64,000 bases of DNA, taken from the NCBI RefSeq assembly GCF_954871325.1, contig NC_088776.1, positions 55,903,301 to 55,967,300 of the forward strand, in the 5' to 3' direction. This document shows positions 11,541 to 23,543 of the stretch, piece by piece. The notes under the pieces were generated by a model. It did no database searches, was not told where the DNA came from, and was given only the letters and a program-made list of their open reading frames with translations. How positions within the stretch are numbered: the stretch's first letter is position 1; each line of letters starts with the position of its first letter. This DNA is from Gordionus sp. m RMFG-2023. Taxonomy: Eukaryota; Nematomorpha; Gordioida; Chordodea; Parachordodidae. Both the position numbers and the translations under genes were made by a program.

Positions 11541-14504
11541 ATAAGATAAGAATTGATTATCTATCCCAACATATGGAGTGGAATAAGCTTTGCGGAGATG
11601 AGCTAAATATTGAAATAGATGATTTTAAATGGCAACCACACAACAAAAAAATAAAGTCGAGTATTATAGCTGATAAAAATAATAAGCAATGACAAAATAA
11701 ATTCGTATTGGGGCAATGATCAGTAGATCATGAAATCTTATCATAGAATTCTAAAAACTTTGTCATATTATTGAAATAACTCAATTCGTGCGCTTTCAAC
11801 CACAATTTTTAAAAATGTATGGTATCAAACGGTGACATGCTTAGCCCATTTCCGTTGATGTATCCATAAAAGGAAGAACAAAATAACTTAAAGGAAACTA
11901 TTTATTCAAAACCCGCCTGAAGGAAAAAGATGCATGCTTTTCAAAATCCTTGGTTTGTTTGGTATAGGTCAGATTTTCTTTTTTTCCCCCCTTTGGTTTT
12001 AGGTAAAATTTTAAATTTATATCCCATTTTAATCAAAGATACTCACAGTTATAAATATTATACCATTATTTCTTGATTTTTTGGTCTAATATTAGCTTAA
12101 CTAGAATATTTTAACTATAATGTTAGTTAATATGAACATATTTTAACATATAATATTCTCTACTTTTTATTGATTTAATCCTTTATAGGATTAATGTTTT
12201 AACGTATAATTTTCTCTTACTTTTATTTATTTAATCTTTTATAGGATTAATGTTTTTACTTTTATTTATATGATATATCAGATTTTAGTCTGGTTATATT
12301 AAATAAGGTAGGAGTTTAAATATAGTATGTCTCTCTTATTTTGAATTTTTCTGTTTAAACATATTTTTGAATTTATTTAATAATTTAATAAACTAGGTCT
12401 CTTCGAAATTGATGGTACTCTTTTTCCCTGACATTATATATGACTCTTATTTTGAATTTTTCTGTTTAAACATATTTTGAATTTATTTAATAATTTAATA
12501 AACTAGGTCTCTTCTAAATTGATGGTACTCTTTTTCCCTGACATTATATATGACTATATTTTCCCTGACATTATATATGACTGTATACTTTTTAACTTTA
12601 ATACTAGTTAAATTTAAGTATTTTTTAACTTATTTTATTCGACAAATCTTTTATAGGATTAATATTTTTACAGTAATTTACATGATATATCAGATTTTTA
12701 GTCTGGTAATTTAAATTAAGTAATAGTTCAATATTATAGTATGTCTCTCTATATCAGATTTTTTAGTTTGGTAATTTTAATTAAGTAATAGTTCAATATT
12801 ATAGTATGTCTCTCTTAATTTGGAATTTTCTGTTTTAAATAGTAGTACTTAAATATATAGTATGTCTCTCTTAATTTGAAATTTGCTGTTTAAATATATT
12901 AGTTTCTACATAGAATCTAAATTAATTTAGGTCCCTTCCTAATTAATAACATTATTTTTAATAAATTTTCAATATTATACATTAGTTGTTATACATTAGC
13001 TGACCTGAGGCATTTTGCTCTTAATGTTTGTATACCTTAACATAACTGTTAAATCATATTTAATTTTTTAATTTTATTAAATTTAAAATTATTATATTTA
13101 CCTTAAGTAGATGTTTAAAATGGTATGTATATAGTTATTTTTATCATTTGTTTAAAAATTAGTATTTTAGTTAGCTGTGATGATTAGGAATTTTTTGTTT
13201 TAACATATTCATATTTTTCTGTTTACATATTTCAATTTAAATATTAATTTAGGTCACTTCTTAATTATAGATACTCATTGAATTTTCCTGTTTAAACATA
13301 TTTCACTTTAAATAGTAATTGGTCACTTCTTAATTATAGATACTCTTTGAACTTTTCTGTTTAAACATATTTCATCAAACATATTTCAATTTAAATAGTA
13401 TTTTAAATTAGTCTAGGTCACTTCTAAATTAATGATATTCTTATCCCCAAAACAATTTTATATATGGCTTTTAAATTTTATAGTTGAAATTAAATATGGA
13501 TATAATGCTTAGATGAGATTTTAAGGGCTTTTTTTAATTATACAAAAGCTGAAATCAGTTATGCTTCTTAATGTTTGTATACCTTAACATAACTATTGAA
13601 TTGATTTGTTGTTATTAAATTTAGGATTGTTCTATTTAATTTAAAATTATTTTTGTATAGTATTTTTTGTTATCAAATTTAAAATTATTCCATTAAAATT
13701 CTGTATATAGTTATCTTTGTTATATTTAGCATTTTAGCTAGTTATGAGGTTTTAATTTAAGCTAACTTAAAACACAAGCATTGTTGATTATAGTATGGGT
13801 TTTACATTATCATGTATATATTAGTATAATTAATATTCATATTTTATATATTTATCTATTTATAATTATTTCTTTAATTTTCCGGCGCATGTGTTATTGA
13901 AATTATTTTTCTTCTCTTTCAAGCGCCGTTTTTGATTTTGTTTTCGTTTCGATTTTTATCTTTTCTTTTCATGTACCGTTTTTGTTTTTGTTTTTGATTT
14001 GATTTATTAATCTCTCTTTTTCAAAAGCTTTGTTTCTCTCTGTTTATGTAAAATTGTCTTAGTTTCGTTTTGTTTTTGATTTGATTTATTAATTTCTCCT
14101 TTTTCAAGAGCTTATGTAAAATATTTTATGCACTGCACATGTAATATTTTTTTTATTCATTTTTCTATTTAGGATCATTTGTCTCGTTTTTTCGAAGAAA
14201 ATTTTTAAATGTTAGTTTTTAAATGTATTATAAATTGACAGTTTTATATTATCTTTTAGAATTTTTTTTACGTTCCAGGAATCCCACCTAGGGTCTTCCC
14301 CCTTGCTATTATGTTTGTTCATGTATTGTATAGTTTTGTATTTAAAAAATATAATAAATTGCTGTCTATCTAATTGTAAATTTTAAAAACTAATTTTTTC
14401 CTGTAATTTTAAATTTCAAAAAGTTTCAAATTGCTGTCTATCTAATTGTAAACTTTAAAAACTAATTTTTTCCTGTAATTTTAAATTTCAAAAAAGTTTC
14501 ATCA
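11541..14504. other. AT-rich region with local duplications, no gene
   Basis: I see no protein gene that I can support. There are several local duplications of 70-170 bp: 12300-12420 against 12420-12550, 12650-12760 against 12755-12830, stretches around 13200-13400, and 14340-14420 against 14420-14500. The style (GTCTCTCTTA, TTTCTGTTTAAACATAT) resembles 19500-20640 on the other side of the hAT insertion. Both may be the long 5' untranslated region of the LINE at 20671. That link is an inference. Confidence 0.45.
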
Positions 14505-14512
14505 CCTTCTTT
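14505..14512 (+). repeat. Target-site duplication of the hAT, left copy
   Basis: CCTTCTTT directly precedes the CAGGGTTG terminus and is repeated exactly at 19481-19488, after the CAACCCTG terminus. Eight bases is the hallmark of the hAT superfamily. Confidence 0.93.
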
Positions 14513-14699
14513 CAGGGTTGCCATGCCTCCCCCCATCAGTGGGAGTCTCCCACAATTTTTTAGTTTACCCACATACATCTCACTCCCACAAAACTCCCAC
14601 AATTAGAAATCTCCTACAAAAATCTCCCAAAATTTTTTTAATTTCTCCCACAATTTTTTTTTAGCATTTTAATGTTTTTAATATATAAATAATAATTTT

Positions 14700-16117
14700 G
14701 AGAGACAGTATTTGATTATTTTTAAAATAAATTTTAAATATTTATTCGAAAAATATGTCTAGTTCTTTTATTTTATTTTTCCGCTAATCTCCATCCAACC
14801 AATCCAATCCATTCGACATTTTCAAAATTTGAAGTTAGAAAAGTATGTATAATTATTATAAATATATTTTAAATTACTTAATATATTTTATATCGTTATC
14901 TAGATTCTATAATTGCAGTGCTCCACTCGACATTTTCATAGAAGAATAGAACTTTTAGAAGTGAACAATAATACCAAACAGATTTAAGTAATAAAATGTT
15001 CTATTTTGCTAATAATTTTATCTTACTGTAAAATTAAAATATTATATTAAGCACTAAACATTCATAAAATTTTCATAATAAATGATTTTAAATGGCTGTT
15101 AACAACACATATGGTTTTTATGATTATCATGTCATCTTTTATACAAACATCCTTTTTTTATCACACATTTCTCATCATTTTATAATAAAACCAAATAAAA
15201 TCTTACTTTTTATAACATGCTACAATTTGAATTATTCTCTTACAAATAAAAATGTACATTGATATTTTTTAGCTTCATTAGTTTATAAAATCTATTTCAA
15301 ATTAGATTGAATCTTTTTGTAAATAATAATTAACATACTTTTTCTTATAACTATAATATTCATTGTTTAAATTTATTAAAATCAATAATATTTTTATATA
15401 TAAATAATTAATATTTATTATAAATAGGCAAATATATATAATATTGAAAATATAACAAGTATAAGCTTAGAAAGTACTTGTTTTGTTAATCAATAAACTG
15501 GATATTAATGTATAGTAATATAATTAAATGAATGTATGTTAAAAAATTACTTTTACTCTATAATATGCCCCAGTCCTAGGCAAATTTTTTAATATGATTT
15601 TTACATTTATTTAAATAATTATTATCATTTTGATATAAATCAAAAAAATCATTTTTTTAAATCAAGATTTATGCTAAACCTATATTTCTCACTTTTAATT
15701 TTTCTCTCAATTAATAAACATAGCATATTAACCTCAATCAGTTTAATTTATAATCTTTAAGTTTAATAAGGAGAGGAGACCAAAATAGTTATGTAAAATT
15801 TGTGTTTTTAAATATTATATACCTGATTCAGTTAAATTTATAATCTTGAGGTTTAATAAGGAGACCAAAATAGTTATGCTTATGGAATGGACAACAAAAA
15901 TAGGACATTTTTTTGGCAAGAAAAAAAAGAAGGTTGCACCATCCTTTGCGTATTTGATTTTAAACTTTAATGTTGATTTTCTCATTTTAAACATTGGCAG
16001 TTGGCACAAGTGGATCACTCCAATTCTAGATCGACGATAAGCTGTGTATAAATAATAGTACAAAAGCAGTTTTTTTTGAAAATAATTTTTATTTTTATAT
16101 ATTTAATTAAAATATAT
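14700..16117. other. AT-rich leader of the hAT element
   Basis: I see no convincing coding sequence. A segment around 15725-15785 is duplicated at 15823-15880 (TTTATAATCTT, GTTTAATAAGGAG, ACCAAAATAGTTATG). Overlapping open frames at 15815-16063 and 15846-16040 lie on opposite strands over the same bases and match nothing I recognise. Confidence 0.5.
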
Positions 16118-18630
16118 ATGTTTTATTGTCCAAAAAGCAACATCATATTTGGTATTGGCACCTCAACAACCTCAACTGGTATGAAACAAAAATCAATTAA
16201 GAATTTCTTCAAGAAATCAGTGCCAGTGATTCCTGAGGTGGTGGAACTTAAGCATCTTTGTGATCGTGTTCGTGGTATGTATAATTAATGTATATAGTAT
16301 GTATAATTATAAATATATAATAGTACATAAACAGTTTATATTGAAAATAATTTTTCTTTTTATATATTTAATTATAACATTTTATTGTCCAAAAAACAAC
16401 ATCAGTATTGGAAACTAGTGCTTTAACCTCAAAGCAATCTAAATCTCAAGAAGATGACTATCATGGTATATATAAATAAAAATATAAAATATGTATAATA
16501 TTTAGGATTTCTTAAGCTTAGATTAAAGATGATTAGGATAATAATATTTTCTAAGTTCCACTTTCATTGCTAATTTTTAAAAATATTACTTCTAATATTA
16601 ATAATATATTTTTTAAAATATAATAGTATATAAGTAATTTATATTGAAAATAATTTTTCTTTTTATATATTTAATTATAACATTTTATTGTCCAAAAAAC
16701 AACATAGTATTGGAAACTGCTTTAACCTCTAAACAATCTAAATCTCAAGAAGATGACTATCATGGTATATATAAATAAAAATATAAAATATGTATAATAT
16801 TTAGGATTTCTTAAGCTTAGATTAAAGATGATTAGGATAATAATATTTTCTAAGTTCCACTTTCATTGCTAATTTTTAAAAATATTACTTCTAATTTAAT
16901 AATATCTTTTTTAAAATATAATAGTATATAAGTAATTTATATTGAAAATAATTTTTCTTTTTATATATTTAATTATAACATTTTATTGTCCAAAAAACAA
17001 CATCAGTATTGGAAACTGCTTTAACCTCTAAACAATCTAAATCTCAAGAAGATGACTATCATGGTATATATAAATAAAAATATAAAATATGTATAATATT
17101 TAGGATTTCTTAAGCTTAGATTAAAGATGATTAGGATAATAATATTTTCTAAGTTCCACTTTCATTGCTAATTTTTAAAAATATTATTTCTAATATTAAT
17201 AATATATTTTTTAAAATATAATAGTATATAAGTAATTTATATTGAAAATAATTTTTCTTTTTATATATTTAATTATAACATTTTATTGTCCAAAAAACAA
17301 CATCAGTATTGGAAACTGCTTTAACCTCTAAACAATCTAAATCTCAAGAAGATGACTATCATGGTATATATAAATAAAAATATAAAATATGTATAATATT
17401 TAGGATTTCTTAAGCTTAGATTAAAGATGATTAGGATAATAATATTTTCTAAGTTCCACTTTCATTGCTAATTTTTAAAAATATTATTTCTAATATTAAT
17501 AATATATTTTTAAAAATATAATAGTATATAAGTAATTTATATTGAAAATAATTTTTCTTTTTATATATTTAATTATAACATTTTATTGTCCAAAAAACAA
17601 CATCAGTATTGGAAACTGATTTAACCTCTAAACAATCTAAATCTCAAGAAGATGACTATCATGGTATATATAAATAAAAATATAAAATATGTATAATATT
17701 TAGGAAATTTATTTTTATTTTCTTAGATAAGTTCCACTTGCATTCAAATATTAATAATTTATTTAGTAAGGAAATAATTTTTATAATTATGCGCATTCTA
17801 TATTTTTAACTATCGTATTAAAATTAATGACAAATATTCTTAATTTACATTTGAAAATAATTATATAGGAATAAAAGCTTTAAAACGTATGTCTCCAAAA
17901 TATTCGCCGTCTATATCCGATTCGGATGAAACTGGAGATCTTTCTGAAAATAGTATTTATTTCTTATAATTTTTGAAAATAAGCATATAAAATTAGGATA
18001 TGTTTTTAGTTCATATAAATCATTTTTTTAATAAAATAGCACTTTGATAATTAATTTTGCTTTAAATATCCTAACAAAATTGATTATCTTTTTATATTTT
18101 ATATACTATAGAATCCGAGAAAGTCAATAAAAGAAGAAAATATATATGTAAATATAACAAGATATGGGAGAAAAAATATGTTTAGTTGATGAGGCTTACA
18201 GGTAGCCATGCTAAATGTATAATATGTCTTACAGTATTTAGTTACTACAATGGGGGGGGGGAATATGATATTTTGCGACACCAAAAATCGTCAAAGCATA
18301 AGTCAGTACAGGGGAGTCTATCAACGTCTATTGCAATACAAAAATATTCTCCAAAAATAATAAATAATACAGATGCAACTACAATTGCGGAAACTGTATA
18401 TTCATATCATAACATTCACAGAGCTATCTGTCATCACAATGTGGGTCGAATCTCTTCCCCATAATATTTAACGACTCCAAAATAAGTGCCAACTTTACTT
18501 GTGGTAGGACAAAAATGAGCAAGGCTATCACAAATGTGTTAGGACCTGAATCCAAGAGGTCAATTCTAGACGATTTGAAAGAAGGGCATCCATATGCTAT
18601 TTTAACAGATGCATCAAATAAGGGAAATAT
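16118..18630 (+). pseudogene. hAT transposase, 5' half: PIP-like motif, exon array, BED finger
   Basis: This is the truncated transposase gene of the hAT element. Inferred exons: 16118-16274 (starts MFYCPKSN, contains QKSIKNFFKK), five repeat exons (16406-16465, 16708-16764, 17007-17063, 17307-17363, 17607-17663), 17869-17952, and 18112 onward. All introns from the first onward are phase 1. The last exon carries a BED-type finger: C-x2-C at HAKCIIC, then HQKSSKH. It continues into hAT-like sequence with CGRTKMSKAI and AILTDASNKGN, then stops at 18630 where the inverted arm begins. A TAG stop interrupts the frame at 18183-18185 (KKYV*LMRL), and a frameshift lies near 18440-18450. The RNase-H-like core and C-terminal dimerisation region are absent. 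The inverted arm holds a second copy of the finger exon. Confidence 0.8.
16330..17705 (+). repeat. Tandem exon array in the hAT gene, five units of about 300 bp
   Basis: Each unit has an AT-rich intron followed by one exon encoding LETALTSKQSKSQEDDYH, preceded by CAACATCAG and followed by GTATAT. The first exon is 60 nt, with an additional Ser codon. The others are 57 nt. All are multiples of three and open in phase 1, so each would insert 19-20 residues. The sequence upstream of each exon resembles that around the start of the first coding exon (TTTTATTGTCCAAAAA at 16120), suggesting the unit arose from a duplication of the gene's own 5' end. Confidence 0.85.
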
Positions 18631-19393
18631 CGCAAAATATCATATTCCCCCCCATTATAGTAACTAAATACTGTAAGACATATTCTACATTTAGCATGGC
18701 TACCTGTAAGCCTCATCAACCAAACATATTTTTGCTCCCATATCTTGTTATATTTACATATATATTTTCTTCTTTTATTGACTTTCTCGGATTCTATAGT
18801 ATATAAAATATAAAAAGATAATCAATTTTGTTAGGATATTTAAAGCAAAATTAATTATCAAAGTGCTATTTTATTAAAAAAATGATTTATATGAACTAAA
18901 AACATATCCTAATTTTATATGCTTATTTTCAAAAATTATAAGAAATAAATACTATTTTCAGAAAGATCTCCAGTTTCATCCGAATCGGATATAGACGGCG
19001 AATATTTTAGAGACATACGTTTTAAAGCTTTTATTCCTATATAATTATTTTCAAATGTAAATTAAGAATATTTGTCGTTAATTTTAATACGATAGTTAAA
19101 AATATAGAATGCGCATAATTATAAAAATTATTTCCTTACTAAATAAATTATTAATATTTGAATGCAAGTGGAACTTATCTAAGAAAATAAAAATAAATTT
19201 CCTAAATATTATACATATTTTATATTTTTATTTATATATACCATGATAGTCATCTTCTTGAGATTTAGATTGTTTAGAGGTTAAATCAGTTTCCAATACT
19301 GATGTTGTTTTTTGGACAATAAAATGTTATAATTAAATATATAAAAAGAAAAATTATTTTCAATATAAATTACTTATATACTATTATATTTTT
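17514..19393. repeat. Large inverted repeat, arms of about 760 bp
   Basis: The left arm (about 17514-18277) and right arm (about 18631-19393) are near-identical reverse complements around a spacer of about 350 bp. Both include the last unit of the exon array, the exon around 17869-17952 and the BED-finger exon. The arms differ at informative sites. The right arm reads TGG where the left reads the TAG stop, encodes CRIC against CIIC, and has 7 rather than 10 Gs in the glycine run. Both G-run lengths keep the frame. Confidence 0.92.
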
Positions 19394-19488
19394 TTAGCAA
19401 TTTCTCCCACAATTTTTATATTTCTCCCACAAAATACCTAATTTCTCCCACAATTTGAAAATTTTGACCTCTCAACCCTGCCTTCTTT

Positions 19489-20640
19489 ATTACTTATAAT
19501 TTCCTAATTGCGTTAATACATTATTGGATTCAAACCAGTACACTGTTATGGAAGTAAATCTATCATGTTAAATTTTTCTAACTTTAATTAATTGAACCTA
19601 TCATATTTTATTTGTTTAACTTTAATTTAAATTTTGTTGGATATTATTTAATATCATCAGATGGTACTAATTAAATTATTTTATTTTTTAACATTAATTT
19701 AAATTTTTTGGATATTTTTTAATATTATTTGATGGTACTAAATTTTTTCTTTAAATCCTATCCTTTTGGGGTAGTTTCTCTATTACAAATATTTCAACTA
19801 TAATGCGTTGTTTTTCACCTTCATGTGTATTTGGAATATGGAAGAAAAATGCCTAACGCTAATATTCTATTTTGTTTTTTTAAATAGTATTCCTTCTTAA
19901 TTTTATCTTAAAAATGCCTAACGCTAATGTTCTATTTTGTCTTTTTAAATTGTATTCCTTCTTAATTTTATCTTTTTTTGGAAATGCTTTCAGGAAAAAC
20001 AACTACTGTTTTAGTATTGTTATACAATAATATTTTGTTTTAGGTATTAAAAAGTAACTTTTGGCAGAGAATGCTAAGATTTAAAAAAAAAAGTTTTAGG
20101 TATTAAAAAGTAACTTTTGGCAGAGAATGCTAAGATTTAAAAAAAAAAAAAAAGTAGTTTTGTCAGTAGAGGCTAAGATAACGCCTTACTCTTATTCTGC
20201 ATTCCCTTTTATTTCTGCAGTTTCGGTAGGCTTATTGCCCTATTAAACAGGTTTCTCTGAAATTGTACTCTATGGTTTAATTTTAGTTGTACTAAAACCG
20301 TGGTAGTCCTATAAAAATTGAACGAAGTCCTATTGCAAAACCTTCTCTTGATCAACAATGTATTACTATACTTCTTCTTGATTTCTCTTTATGTGAAGTA
20401 AATAAGAAGTTTAGATTACCCCTAATGCATAAGTAGTTCGAACACTACCACTAGAATTAAAATGTTAAGAAATAGGAATCTATTTGACTGTTAGTATGGA
20501 TATGATTTTTTTCTAATTTAAATTTCTATATCTTTTCTGTATCCATATTACTCAAGCATTACTCATGACTAAATTTATTTTAAGGTAGGATTTTCAAATT
20601 TAAATTTTTATATATTTCTGTATGTATATTACTCACGGTT
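19489..20640. other. AT-rich region upstream of the LINE, short duplications
   Basis: There is no supported gene. Local duplications include 19560-19690 against 19640-19740, 19855-19915 against 19910-19975, and 20040-20095 against 20096-20155 (TTTGGCAGAGAATGCTAAG). It is probably the 5' untranslated region of the LINE that follows, but no LINE boundary is visible. Confidence 0.45.
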
Positions 20641-20670
20641 TGGTTTCTTTAGGAATTATTCGCAGGAAAG

Positions 20671-23543
20671 TTGCAAATAGCTTCATTAAATATAAATGGA
20701 TTAAATAATAAATTGGCGGTTCTATTAAGATTGTTGGAAACGGAAGGAGTAGATTTAATAGGCATTCAGGAAACTCATTGCCCAGGAAACAGTAGGGCAA
20801 ATTTTAGTGTATATAAGATGTTTTGTTCGGGAACCACTTCAAATAGTTGGGCAGGAATCGCCTTTTTGACTAAGAAACGTTTACATAAACACATTATAAA
20901 ATTTGTACCTGTGTCGGAGAGATGCGGACTTCTATATCTGAATACTAAGTTTAGACCCACTATTGTTGTGAATTTTTACGCCCCACCTAATAGGAACATG
21001 AGGAAAATTTTTTTGGATGAAATGATGAATATATTAAACTCCCTCTCAAATAGATATAATGTAATAATCCTGGGTGATCTCAATATGAAAATAGGAAAAG
21101 ATAGTGAATATATAAGTAGAGGAGTTATTGGGCAAGCTGCCATTCAACAATCTAATGATGTAGACAGCATAAAATTCCTAGATTACTGCAAACAAAAACT
21201 TTAAGGTAGAAAATACTTTTTTCTGCCATCGTGATATCAACAAATATACCTTTGTGAGGGGCAGACAGATATCTCAAATTGACTTCTTTATTTCCAATAT
21301 TCATAGTTGGTTTGAAGATGTTAAAGCATCTACCAGGGTTAACATATCTGATCATAAGATGGTTATTGCAGTTATAAATATAAAAACCATCTGGGGATAT
21401 CACAATAATAGCATTCCTAACTTAATGGCCGTCAATGCTACCTCGTCCAATATAATTTTTCCACGTAAAGCAAATAAGTTTCTATTGCAAGGGAACAAAA
21501 CTCTCTTTGAACAATCCCTTATTTCAAAAAAGGAAACTTTATTAATGCTACCAGAAATGGAAACGTTGAAGTTTGCTGGGAACTTTTTAAGAAAGAACTA
21601 GCGGAATCTTATGAGAGACTGCCAAACGTAAATCTTGCAACTAGGAAAGAATGGATGTCCGATGAAACTCTTGAGAAGATATATCAACTCAGAATGACGA
21701 ACAGCTCTAACATTGATCTATGGAAAGACATTAAAAGATTACTACGGAAAGATAGGAGAATTTTTATTGCTAAAAGGGCGGCTGACATTGACAAAGATAT
21801 GAAAGAGAACAGGATCTACGATGCATATAGAAAATTAAAGTACTTCTGCAAACCAGTTGCTTTGTGAAACTTCCTATGATTGTCTTAGCAAATGGGAAAA
21901 CCATAACGGACCAAGATGAGCAAATGGCACTGTGGCTGGATCATTATATGTCGATTTTTGACTCCCGCAAGGCTACTCCTTTAACTACGGTAAATTCTCA
22001 CACTATTATATCCCCGGCTGGTTTCTCTTCAAATGAAATTTCGAATATCGTAAAGAAACTACGGAACAATAGAGCTCCGGGTTTGGATAACATTACTGCT
22101 GAATATTTAAAAATATCCCCGAACCTAATCTCTTCTTTTCTCCTTGCTCTCTTTAACAAAATTTGGGAAAGTGGGAATACTCCGACAGAATGGAATAAAT
22201 CTCTTCTGTGCAACTTCCCGAAAATTAAGGAACCAAAAAAATTTGCGGACCATCGGGCAGTAGCTCTGACCTCCTGCGTATCGAAAGTCTTTATGACACT
22301 AATCAAGAATAGGATCTTAACTTCTACACCCCTTCTTCTTTCTAAATATATCTGTGCATATAGGCCAAATAAAAACATTTTGGAACCTATTTTATCGCTG
22401 AAAATAATTATGCAAAAGTGCTGGAAATATAGGATTCCGTCTTATTACACTTTTATTGATTTCAGTAGGGCCTTTGATAATGTAGACCATAACGCCTTAT
22501 GGGTAGCACTATCAGAGTGTGGTATCGAACAAAATATTATCTCCATCTTAAGGAATCATTATTCCAAATTAACTTCATGTTTTAAAACAAACGATAAAAT
22601 ATCACCCTTCTTCAAGATAAAAAAGGGAGTAAAACAAGGTTGTACTTTATCACCACTTCTCTTTAACATCGTAATAAATAAAGTCATAAAGGAGGTAAAT
22701 GCTGCTGCAGACTTGGCTGACTTTGGGTCTAATGAAAATTTTCACTTTGCTAATAAGATCGTTTCGTATGCCGACGATATTGTTGTAATATCAAAAAATA
22801 TTGAAGAGACTGAATGTCTGATATACCTTATCGAAACCATAAGCCTCAGAGTTGGTTTAAAAATTAATTTCAATAAAACGGTTATTCTTTCCTCGCCAAA
22901 TACACCACCGCTCCAAAATCTTTTGGTAGGCGGGAACGTTATTAAAAAAGTAGATAATATCAAATTGGGTGTGATGCTCAATAATAAAGGGGAATGTAAA
23001 GAGGAAATGAAGATTAGAACGCAAAAATCCAAAAGAGCGTTCTATATGTACATGAAAATCTGGACGTCTAAGGAAATATCGGTTTTTACGAGGTTGAGGC
23101 TTTTTAACTCTACTATTATCCCCATTTTATTATATGGAAGTGACATATGGGAAGTTAACAAGACGGACTTAAGACGTATCCAATCCTTTATAAATAACTG
23201 TCTGAGAACTATAAATGGTATTTTTTATCCCAGAGTCATCTCTAACTCTAACCTCTGGAGGAAATCTAGTCACACTCCGATAAATATTACGTTAAAAAAA
23301 CGTCGGATACAGTTCCTAGCCCATATAATAAGAAATTCAGATCACAACCTTGTACATGATGCTATCGTTTGGCTATATACACATAAAGGGAAACAGTATA
23401 CTAAATATAAATCGTTATGGTATTACAAAGCTATAAAAGACGTGATGGAGCTGAATGTAAACATGAAACAATTTATAAAGCTTAATAATTGCAAAAGGTC
23501 TATCAGAAAACTCTTTCGCATCAAAGATAGATATTTTAGATGA
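20671..23543 (+). pseudogene. APE-type LINE ORF2, RTE-like, frameshifted
   Basis: This encodes the endonuclease and reverse transcriptase of a non-LTR retrotransposon. The N-terminal part is an apurinic-endonuclease-like nuclease: SLNINGL, GIQETHC, GDLNMKIG, then SQIDFFI and SDHKMV. The reverse transcriptase follows: HRAVALTSCVSKV, FIDFSRAFDNVDH, GVKQGCTLSPLLFN, the YADD catalytic motif near 22767, and GLKINFNKT. The C-terminal part (TPINITLKKRRIQFLAHIIR) resembles RTE-like elements. At least three frameshifts break it: in the A-run at 21194-21198, in the A-run at 21526-21531, and near 21855-21866. No ATG begins the first frame, so the true start is upstream or lost. It is non-functional as assembled. 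RTE-like is my best clade guess; a CR1-like relative is possible. Confidence 0.85.

Larger units (their letters stand above)
14513..19480 (+). mobile_element. hAT element with internal foldback, perfect 8-bp TSD
   Basis: This element of about 5.0 kb has CAGGGTTG/CAACCCTG termini and a perfect 8-bp target duplication. Clusters of CTCCCACAA motifs lie close to both ends, on the same strand in each case, and are candidate transposase-binding sites. From left to right it holds about 1.6 kb of AT-rich leader, the first exons of a transposase gene, a five-unit exon array, a BED-finger exon with the start of the core, and then an inverted copy of the exon-bearing segment. The catalytic core is missing, so the element is non-autonomous. 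The intact duplication suggests it moved in this rearranged form using a transposase supplied elsewhere. Confidence 0.9.

Noticed and set aside
15815-16063. Opposed 82- and 64-codon frames at the hAT leader
   Set aside because: They overlap on both strands, match no family I recognise, and are not in phase with the following transposase exons.
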